Assembly (NCBI GenBank): GCA_013368325.1
Contig: JAACJK010000163.1
Location: 2,976,001 to 3,040,000 of the forward strand
Direction of reading: 5' to 3'
From: Ephemerocybe angulata
Lineage: Eukaryota; Basidiomycota; Agaricomycetes; Agaricales; Psathyrellaceae
DNA: 64,000 nucleotides
The notes beneath the pieces are model-generated. The model searched no databases. It was not told where the DNA came from and worked only from the letters and a program-made list of their open reading frames with translations. The position numbers were made by a program, and so were the translations under genes. This document shows positions 56,576 to 64,000 of the stretch, piece by piece. The first letter of the stretch is position 1, and every line of letters begins with the position of its first letter.

Positions 56576-57694
56576 CATTGTTGGTCAGGCAGCCCTAAGC
56601 GAGTCCTCGCCCATGCATGACCCGGACTCGAGGCTTGCCATTGGCGGCCTCCTCCAACATTTTTCACTGCTACTGGAGCCACTGGGGTCAGGTTGAACCA
56701 TGCTGTGAGTCTTGTCACCCTTTTGCGCTTCTTCTGCTTTTTTCTAACCATTTAAAACCTCTCCACTTAACCAATGCACTTCACCCACCATGGCCTCATC
56801 CTCGTCCCACACCATCACCGCTGTTCGCACCTCCACCCACAAGCAAAAGCACTCCTCTCAGTTGAAGGACCCCAACAATGCCTAACTCGTTCTCTCGAGT
56901 GCTGATGACAAGGCTGGAACCAACAGGGGGGAGGCCAGAAGTGATAAAGAAGATGAAGACGATGACACCAACACTGAGCCCCTTCCGACTGTCAGCCTCC
57001 CAGTGCTAGAAGTTCGATGAGTGCTGGAAGGTGGCAATGTCGACTGCAGAGGACATTCTTGGTGTATCTGCCTTCCTCGATGCCCTCTTTCCTCACGCTG
57101 ATCCTCTCTCTTCAGAACACCAGTGTGCTACTTGGAAGAGTGCCGTGTATGGCCACTACCAGGCACCCACCATCTGCATCGACCTCAACAGCGTTGTCAA
57201 GTACGTCTTTTGATGCAAGGTACGTACCCTTTCCCTTGTCTTCTTTTTCCTCGTTTATACATCTTACAGTTCCTCAGGTTGCCATCTATCAAAGTCATGT
57301 GCATGCGCCATGACAAATCTACCTCAAACCTCAACTGCCATGTTCAATGCTGCACCCCTCCTGTCGAACCCGCCCAAGTCCAGGCCATGGTGAAGTACAC
57401 CCATGGCATCACCTACGACCCCACCGTCTATCGCATCAAGGCCACCTTTTGGATTGTCCACTGTTGTCGACCCTACTCCATCATCAAGGTCCCCAAGCTC
57501 CACGAAATCTTCCTCAACCTCAACCCAGAATGCATTCACATGAGCCGCTTGATGCTCTCTCACGACGTCCAGGAAATCCATGGCTTATGCCAGATCTTCA
57601 TCTCAAACATCCTCAAGGCAAGTTTTTTCTATTCCTTCACCATCATTTACTCATAGACTGTTCTTTAGGACTACTCCGGCAAGCTCCACATTGT

Positions 57695-57702
57695 GGCAGA
57701 TG
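57695..57702. repeat. target-site duplication, left of copy B
   Basis: GGCAGATG, identical to 58521-58528. It falls on the codons of the ADG in the transposase motif. Confidence 0.9.
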
Positions 57703-58520
57703 CTGTAATTCGCAGTCCCCCACCTGTTCACGTGGACTCCATGTGGACTGGCTATAGTCCACTGGTCTACCACTGGACTGTGGGTGTTTTGTGGACTCTG
57801 ACCCATGGACTCATCGTGGAGTCCATGTGGAGTTCATACCCCCTCCACAATCAGTCCACCCCCCCTCCACAGCCAGTCCACATTAGACTTAAGAGTTTAT
57901 ATCTATTCCCAAGCTAGTGGAGTCCACATGGAGTCCACGTGGAGTCCATGTGAACTCTTATGATCTCTACTTTTGACAGAAAGAAAATAAATGGCATGCC
58001 TCAGGATTGAACCTGAGACCTTGGAAATAGCTATTACTAAGCCTTTGTGTGAGTGCTAGCCACTAGGCTATCTGGTCTTATATATTTTACCTTGTAATTA
58101 GACTATACCCTATACCATATCCTATTTTTAGATTGCAAAGTCGATGCTCAGAAATCATTTTGCTGATTGTGAGACTAGTTTTTAACTAATTGCTTAGGTA
58201 TTTTATAGCATCAACACTACAAAACAATGACAACAGTATTATATAATAAAAATGATGGGACCAAAAATCGTCATTAGTGGCAGTTCAGCAGTAGCCCACA
58301 ATCAGTCCAGTGGCTTCAGTCCACAATCAGAGTCCACATGGACTCCACAGACTTTGGCAGGGAATGTGGACTGGTTGTGGACTGGTTGTGGACTGTTCGT
58401 GGACTAATTTTGGCAGAGGGCCTGCCAAAAATTTGGCTTCCAGTCCACTGGTATGCCACTGGATTCTTTGTGGAGTCCACGTGGAGTCCACGCGAACAGG
58501 TGGGGGAGTGTAAAGTACTC
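57703..58520 (-). mobile_element. non-autonomous TIR element, 818 bp (GGACTCCACGTGGACTCC family), copy B
   Basis: Bounded by GGCAGATG on both sides. The ends are CTGTAATTCGCAGTCCCCCA and (inward from 58520) GAGTACTTTACACTCCCCCA. It is the same as copy A but inverted: palindromic TGGACTCCA arrays, the TCAAAAGTAGAGATCAT segment and the tRNA-like block at 57993-58080. It has no ORF. The 8-bp duplication is the hAT-type size, so a hAT transposase supplied in trans probably moved it. Confidence 0.9.
57993..58080 (-). other. tRNA-like block with A-box and B-box-like motifs, copy B
   Basis: The minus strand reads GATAGCCTAGTGGCTAGCAC and CTCAGGTTCAATCCTGAGGC. The A-box match (TAGCCTAGTGG) is slightly better than in copy A. 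Confidence 0.55.
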
Positions 58521-58528
58521 GGCAGATG
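58521..58528. repeat. target-site duplication, right of copy B
   Basis: GGCAGATG, followed at once by GTTGGACCTCACTG, which resumes the transposase frame as GWTSL. Confidence 0.9.
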
Positions 58529-60659
58529 GTTGGACCTCACTGAATACCATTTCATTTATTGGTGTGACCACTTCGTCAAGGACAACACATTGAAGTCGTG
58601 GGTCCTTGACTTTGTAAAGTAAGTCCCTTGTTATCCTTCCTTAGTAGCTCATGTTTATTGACTTATTCCTTTGTAGACTTACCAAGTCCCATACCAGTGT
58701 GTACCTTGTGTCGAAGCTCGCCGACCTCCTCCATGACTGGGGAATTGCACACAAGGTCCTAGGGCTTACCTCGGACAATGCTTCCAACAACGATACCCTC
58801 GTCATGGAGCTTGCCACCCTCCTCCCCAGCTTCTGTGGTGTTGCTGTTCATGTTTGCTGCTTCACACAGACACTTAACCTCACTGCTGGTGTAAGTCATG
58901 AGTTCATTATGTTTGTTTCTACTTATGTAACTCTTATTTGTACAGGCTGTTATGCCACCATTCACAAAGAAGATCCTGGCTAAAGGCAAGACTGATGGAG
59001 AACTCGATGACCTCATGGACGATATTAGCATTGGCGATGAAGAGGTCAAAGCACCGTTGGATGACGAGGTTGCACAGGAGGTCCAGGAGTCAAATGATGG
59101 GGTGCTAGAGGACATTGTAATGGCAGCGCAGTTCGATACATGCTTGTAGCTATTGCCCGATTCGGATGCACATGAGGCCAACATCACAATTACCAAGGTA
59201 CATGGTGTGCCAGTGCATGTGCATCCAATGTCTTACGTTCACCTTGCAGCTCCATTAGCTTGGCATCAAGATAAGCAATAGTCCCACAATCTAAGGCCTG
59301 CTACATTGCCACCAAGACCCTGGTCAAGATGATCGTCCAGGACATATCGTCATGTTGGAACAGCACTGAGGTCACCATCCATACCTCCGTTGAACTCCGC
59401 CCCACCATTGACTGACTTGTGATGATGCCTGAGCTCAACAAGCCATGTGGTGTGCACCTCCAGCACTTTTGCCTCTCTGCTCGTGAGTGGGAGATACTTA
59501 CACAGCTTCAGTCTGTCCTCGAGGTGCGTCTCATCTCAGTTCTTTCATTGATGTATCTCTGACGCTTTGGAAGATAATTTCGTACACCACCAAGGAGGCC
59601 TCGAAGTCTACCGTGCCCTCATTCACGACATCATTTCCATCATCAACGTCCTCATGGCCTTCTTTGACACCACCATCGACGATGAATCCTCCCATCCCGC
59701 TGTACACCATGCTGCCCTCCGTGGGATGTGCATGCTCAACAAGTACTATGCACGTACTGATGACTGCATTGTGTATCCCATTACAATGAGTATATCTCAT
59801 GTTTTACCTTATGTGAGCTCTCGCTGATGCTATTGCAAGTTCTGCATCCCAAGTACAAGGATGCCTACTTCGTGAAGGCTGGCTGGCCATCCGACTGGAT
59901 TGATACTGCACGCAAGACCGTCACAGACAAGTGGATGCTCCACTACAAGCCCAACCCTAACCCGGACACCCCTCCTATACCTGCCGCTACTCCGAATGAT
60001 GTAAGTACTTTGTCCTTCCATCACTTAAGTGTTTGCTAACTTGTTCATTAGCATTTCGCCCTTGCTCGCCGTCACTTTGCTGCTGTTGGCTATGGGGCCC
60101 CTGCCAAGGGTGACCCTCTTCAGGACTACCTCACATCTCCCCCAGAGCCTGGAGTCACTGATGCACTGAAGTACTGGAACTACAAGCTTAGTCAAGGGGA
60201 CCCTCTTGCCCATATGGCGTTGGACTTTCTCTCATTGCCCAGTATGTCCTTTTTTATGTTGTCTATTTATGCTAAGTTGCCTCTTATAGCTATGTCAACT
60301 GATGTTGAGCATGCATTCTCTCGTGGAGGCCTAACAGTGAGTAAACTTCACCACTCGCTTTCAGGTAAGTCCACATGTTCGTCTTGTTGTCTGTTCTCGG
60401 CTCATGGGCAGAGAATCCGGACTTCATTTCCATGGCATCCATCATTGAGACCTTTAGAGACAAGGCTAGGAGGAACAAGAAGGAGGCTAAGCTCAGCCAT
60501 ACCCTTACCGAGATTACTGTAGTTGATTAGCTGTGTGTGTGCTTGTGTAGAATACATCATCTCCTTTGTTTTCCAACTTTGCCGTGTGTAATTTGACTTG
60601 AGTTGGACTTAGGCTTGTGAAAATTGACTTGAGCTTGGACTTAAGAGAGTAATATAGAT

Positions 60660-60860
60660 GCTCTAGCATGGGTACTCGTGGGTTAACCTGTGGGTACCTG
60701 CCAACCCATGAAATGCTGGTAACCAGCTGACCCACAGGTACTCAACTCGTGGCTTGGGTTACCTATAGGAACAAACCCATGGGGGTCTGGGTATTCAAAA
60801 TGGGGTCTCAGGTACCTGCCAGTAGATTCAGGTAAACCCAAGGTGCACTTGTGTGAAGCC
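60660..60860 (+). repeat. probable 3' subterminal region of the hAT element
   Basis: About 130 bp past the transposase stop there is a cluster of direct and inverted GTGGGTACCTGCCAACCC, CCCACAGGTACTC and GGGTAxCC motifs. Subterminal iterons of the GGGTACCC type are familiar in hAT elements. The outer end may lie near 60845 (inward CACCTTGGGTTTACCTG). No matching 5' end was found. Confidence 0.4.
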
Positions 60861-60878
60861 TTAAAGATTATTAGGCAA

Positions 60879-60932
60879 GTGGAACAGAGGAAGAAAATTA
60901 AAATAGTGGAACAGAGGAAGAAAATTAAAATA
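60879..60932 (+). repeat. 27-bp perfect tandem duplication
   Basis: GTGGAACAGAGGAAGAAAAT plus TAAAATA, twice head-to-tail, just upstream of the LINE-B 5' region. Confidence 0.95.
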
Positions 60933-61371
60933 CTGATTTTAACAAGTGATAAAGATGAAAAGGCCCCTTAGACCTGAACCACCACATTCAGGGAGTTTTC
61001 CCACGGTGGAAAACAGGGACTCGGCCAATCCTGCCCCTTGCCTTCGGTCGATCCCGAGCAAGTGGCGAGCCAAGTAGTCACTATCAAGACCGCCCCCTAG
61101 CCCGCTCGCTGCCCCCTTGATGCGTCGTCGCTGTACAACAACGAAGACCCTCCACCACCACGACCCTCTGGGCTGACGCCCAGCCCAGGGGGTGACACGT
61201 ACACCCCGCACACCGCATGGCCGTATCACGCTGAACGGTTTCACCCTCCATTCCAGGGGTCGGCTATGCCGGCCTCGCAACAACCACTGCACCTGCCGAC
61301 ACAGATAACGGAGAGGTCCCAGAGAATGGCCCGGCCCTCTGACCAAGTTCCCCCCACCTTGACCGCACGGT

Positions 61372-62721
61372 ATGGAATCTCCCACCCGCAGCTCCTCTCC
61401 GATGAGCTTCTCCAGCGACGATCGCTCACGTTCGCCCGAGGCAGAGCACGTAGGCAAGCTGAAACGGAAGAACCGCAGTGGATCTGAACAAGACCCCAAA
61501 GACGAGCCCGTCGACACCGAGAAAGAGCCCCCCAGACGCGAACTCTCCGTCCTCGCTGACACCCTCGGAGGCCTGAAGTTCACGAAACAAACTGTGATGA
61601 ACAACCCTCCGACCCAGACCCCTGACCCCACCGAGCACACCCTGGTGGGCGGTGAGTACATCTACCGCTCCCAGCTCACGATGGAACCCCCTGGTGGCTT
61701 CCCGCCCATCCACGGCCTCAACTTCGACGAGGTCATGGAAGGGGCAACCCCCGAGAACCACCAGGTTTGGGCCGAGGCCGGGAAGGATGAGCAGACGATG
61801 ATCGTCGTCCCCCACTACCTCGACGCAACCAAACCCGTTCCCGCCACCAGCGTCCACCTCCTCCACTCCACCATCAACGGCTTCGCCCACGGTGGGCCCA
61901 AGTTCAGGCTAGTCCCCGCCGCCATGAAGAAACGGGTGAAGCACACCACGCCCGTCCCTCACCTCCTCATCGGCATGCCACCCGAGGGCCAGGCCACGCT
62001 GCGTAGGTTCCCGATGTGGATCACCCCATCGGTCTCCTTCTCCCCCGTACTTGCCGACGCCCCTCCCTCGCTCTTCGTCTGCACAGTCGAGGGCTACTAC
62101 GACCTCCCGGCGACCATTGCCAACGAGGAGAGCATTGCTACCACCATCGCCAAGTACCTCGCCACGTCGTCCGACTTCACCATCTGGGTCCACCACGAGC
62201 CCATGTGCTACGACGTGCTCTCCGGCACCCCCCGCCTCCCAGCCACCATCGGCGACCTCATCCGAGTCAAGGCACTCGAGGTCATCGAGGGCGGCACCCC
62301 AGTCGTCGTGTGGCGCATCTACCTCGCTAGTCACTTCACCACCCACCCCGTCTACGTCCGCCAGTTCCGCGACAAGGTCAAGTCGTACACGTTCCAGCGC
62401 CTCGAGGGCGTGGGCAAGGCCAAACCGGGAGACTACCAGCGTGCATGCTGCCATGGCCGCGACCACCCCACTGGTATGTGCGAGTACAAGAAGGTTCCCG
62501 GCTTCTTCGACCGGGACCCCAACTCCTTCCGCCAAGCCGCCGCTGCCCAAGCCGCCGTCGCTGCCGCCACCACCTCCATCCAGTCCTCTGGCCCCTCCGG
62601 CGTCTCCATCGAGTCCAACACCAACACGTCCCGTTCCCACTTCGTCTTGGTCGCCGGCACTGACGCCAAATGGAAGCAGTCTCGTGGAGGCAAGAAGGGT
62701 CCCAAGCGCGCTCGTCGTTGA
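61372..62721 (+). CDS. LINE-B ORF1, nucleic-acid-binding protein (449 aa)
   Basis: The frame is intact from MESPTRSSSPMSFSSDDRSR to a stop after GPKRARR. The N-terminus is Ser/Arg/Glu-rich and likely disordered. A globular middle includes YIYRSQLTMEPPGGFPPIHG, PHYLDATKPVPATSVHLLHS, PHLLIGMPPEG, WITPSVSFSPVLADAPPSLF and VVWRIYLASHFTTHPVYVRQ. Near residues 360-372 lies a compact Cys/His cluster ACCHGRDHPTGMC followed by GFFDRD. The C-terminus is basic (KWKQSRGGKKGPKRARR). I know this as the ORF1 type of basidiomycete LINEs. It would coat the element RNA. The start was chosen as the first ATG that opens the full frame. It is the only sizeable undamaged transposon ORF in the window. Confidence 0.8.
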   Translation: MESPTRSSSPMSFSSDDRSRSPEAEHVGKLKRKNRSGSEQDPKDEPVDTEKEPPRRELSVLADTLGGLKFTKQTVMNNPPTQTPDPTEHTLVGGEYIYRSQLTMEPPGGFPPIHGLNFDEVMEGATPENHQVWAEAGKDEQTMIVVPHYLDATKPVPATSVHLLHSTINGFAHGGPKFRLVPAAMKKRVKHTTPVPHLLIGMPPEGQATLRRFPMWITPSVSFSPVLADAPPSLFVCTVEGYYDLPATIANEESIATTIAKYLATSSDFTIWVHHEPMCYDVLSGTPRLPATIGDLIRVKALEVIEGGTPVVVWRIYLASHFTTHPVYVRQFRDKVKSYTFQRLEGVGKAKPGDYQRACCHGRDHPTGMCEYKKVPGFFDRDPNSFRQAAAAQAAVAAATTSIQSSGPSGVSIESNTNTSRSHFVLVAGTDAKWKQSRGGKKGPKRARR

Positions 62722-63159
62722 ACCCATTATGGACTAGCTCCCCCGCCTTCTATGGAATACGAATACGTCTCTCCTCCTCCCACCTTCTGTAGTTTCTGTA
62801 TCTACCAAGCAGCTGGACAGGCATGTGTACCTTAGTTAGACTTTGAATACACCCCCCTGCCCAAAATTTGTCTTGATAAGCCAGCTGTCACCTGTGCTTA
62901 AGACCCCAGCATCGGCCCACATATACCGGCCCTACAGATCACGGGAAAGCCTGTGCTGCACCTCTTAGGCGCTCTGACGAGGCGCCAACCCAGTGGCCTA
63001 TTTAGGCCAGGATGACCTGGGCCGCATGCCAGCGAAGCCTACCTTCGGGCGGGCACATCCAGCGGGGCACCCCGGTTTAATAGGGCCCTGTCTGTACCCC
63101 TGACTGCGGGGTGGACAGTATTAGCAGTCACTCCTCCTTCCTCTCCCCCTTCTTCTTCG

Positions 63160-64000
63160 GTGTCATCTGTCAGTTTTGGTTCGTGCCTCCCAGGTTCGGT
63201 AGGTGGGGGCGTTCCTGCTGCCGGCGCCATCACTGAAGACCGACCTGCGGAGTACGGAGGCGGAGGGATGGGGCTTCAGACGCCCCTCCCACCAGGCGAT
63301 GAAGCGACACCTAGTGTTGCGGAGCCTACCCAATCACGGACCCCCTCCTCAGCTCCGGCGGGGGTCCCGGCGCCATCCCCAGCGTTAGCGCCCACCCAAG
63401 CACCTTCTCAGAGCCAACCCGCCCCTCGAGGGCGTGGTACACAACCCACCCCGGGCGCCCAGACGTGCATAACAGACTTCATGAGGAACATTCGCCCCCA
63501 AGCACCACCGCAAGGCCGCAAGCGCCTAATGACTCGAGCAAACATAACCGTCACATCCATTAACCTGGGAGGGGCGGGCTCAGCCACAACGCAGGACAAA
63601 TGGCAGCAGGTTGCGTCCCTGCTGTTTACGATCTTTAACTCATCGAACGCGCTGAACCCGACCGTGAATGCCGGTGTGGCGCTTGTAGTGAACAAGCGCT
63701 TGGTAAATTGACGCCCGGGCGACATCGTGATCGATGAGGTACATCCCGGCAGGGCCCTGCACATGAGCATTCCGTGGAACAACCACAAGTCCACTCTGAA
63801 CTTCCTCGCCATCTACGCCCCGAACAATGAACGGGCAAGTGAGGACCTGTGGAGAGATGTCAAGACTTACTACGACGATAAGGCTATCCCGAAGAAACCC
63901 CACTTCGTACTTGGGGACTTCAACCTCGTGGAGGATGAAATTGACCGCCGACCTGCGCACAGAGATGATACAGGAGCGGTAGACACACTGAAGGCCATGT
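63160..64000 (+). pseudogene. LINE-B ORF2, endonuclease part (partial at window end)
   Basis: A Pro/Ser-rich leader leads to ITDFMRNIRPQAPPQGRKRL and the endonuclease: ANITVTSINLGGAGSATTQD, KWQQVASLL, then directly FNSSNALNPTVNAGVALVVN. About 20 residues that normally hold the catalytic Glu motif (as in VAQETHLS at 9121) are missing, an in-frame deletion near 63630. TGA at 63709-63711 interrupts the same frame (Trp would fit), after which RPGDIVIDEVHPG, NFLAIYAPNN and FVLGDFNLVEDEID (G-D-F-N motif) follow. RT would lie beyond 64000. Confidence 0.8.

Larger units (their letters stand above)
56790..60530 (+). pseudogene. hAT-superfamily transposase, intron-containing, decayed
   Basis: Starts near MASSSSHTITAVRTSTHKQK with early stops, then STAEDILGVSAFLDALFPHA, an H/C segment MRHDKSTSNLNCHVQCC (BED-like), DYSGKLHIVADA|ADGWTSLNTISFIGV (catalytic Asp motif split by copy B), VLDFVKLTKSHTSVYLVSKL, LGLTSDNASNNDTLV, DISSCWNSTEV, HPAVHHAALRGMCMLNKYYA, VLHPKYKDAYFVKAGWPSDW, and the dimerisation end IAMSTDVEHAFSRGGLTVSK. 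It ends in EITVVD and a stop at 60528-60530. Introns of 50-70 bp with GTAAGT/AG are visible, e.g. 58619-58675. Stops, a 4-bp loss near 58575 and the insertion make it non-functional. Confidence 0.85.
60960..64000 (+). mobile_element. LINE family B, 5' part (runs off the window)
   Basis: A 5' UTR of about 400 bp rich in C/G, an intact ORF1, an inter-ORF spacer of about 440 bp, and ORF2 starting with an endonuclease. The collinear relic at 7567-9906 is a second copy. The codon composition is far more GC-rich than the surrounding hAT and TIR DNA. The exact 5' end is not defined. Confidence 0.75.

Noticed and set aside
61909..62727. 272-codon minus-strand ORF and 228-codon plus-strand ORF
   Set aside because: These are shadows of the GC-rich LINE-B ORF1 (61372-62721), which has the family-specific Cys/His cluster.

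Overview
The window looks like transposon-dense nuclear DNA from a basidiomycete fungus, most likely an Agaricomycete. The signs are short spliceosomal introns (about 50-70 bp), a multi-exon tyrosine-recombinase-like gene of a type common in Agaricomycetes, a KDZ-transposon-associated fragment, and several retroelement and hAT relics. The species cannot be named from the sequence. I see no convincing ordinary host gene, rRNA, functional tRNA, CRISPR array or operon. Nearly every recognisable coding stretch belongs to a mobile element, and most are broken.

Layout. 1-5900: AT-rich DNA with unidentified gene remnants and relics of short terminal-inverted-repeat (TIR) elements. 5930-6720: Gypsy protease fragment. 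6722-7566: a TIR element. 7567-9906: a LINE relic (family B, ORF1 C-terminus plus endonuclease). 9907-12478: Copia gag-pol relic. 12479-16170: internally deleted Gypsy (gag, protease, start of RT, SRPEPS-rich tail). 16171-18480: tandem repeats, a KDZ-associated fragment and another TIR-type repeat. 18542-22260: mosaic of LINE family A pieces in both orientations, with a 20-bp minisatellite.

22262-36985 can be read as a nested stack. A minus-strand Copia (34430-36985, resuming at 22599 and ending near 22262) was split by a full-length LINE-A (22613-34416), with a 13-bp target-site duplication (GGAGTACAAGAGC) at both ends and a 17-base poly(A) tail. LINE-A was itself split by a roughly 5.0-kb insertion (about 26970-31995) carrying a six-exon tyrosine-recombinase-like gene (28307-30587). 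With a single 5-bp tandem duplication discounted, that gene reads as 661 codons. It is the best candidate here for an undescribed mobile element, because its ends are fixed to within about 30 bp by the interrupted host ORF.

34336-43192 is then repeated head-to-tail at 43193-52049, an 8857-bp unit with no difference noticed. It begins inside the LINE-A 5' UTR and contains the Copia pol fragment, a LINE RT with a YVND active site, and about 5 kb of AT-rich DNA. It is either a very recent duplication or an assembly error.

52050-55800 is unassigned AT-rich DNA. 56790-60530 is a decayed, intron-containing hAT transposase. An 818-bp TIR element (57703-58520) sits exactly in its ADGWTS catalytic motif, with an 8-bp target duplication GGCAGATG. 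An inverted relative (55812-56575) lies just upstream. Both carry a tRNA-like segment with A-box and B-box-like motifs. 60960-64000 is a LINE-B copy with an intact 449-codon ORF1 and a damaged endonuclease ORF2 that runs off the window.

The genes do not form a pathway. The window records successive insertion, decay and duplication of transposable elements.
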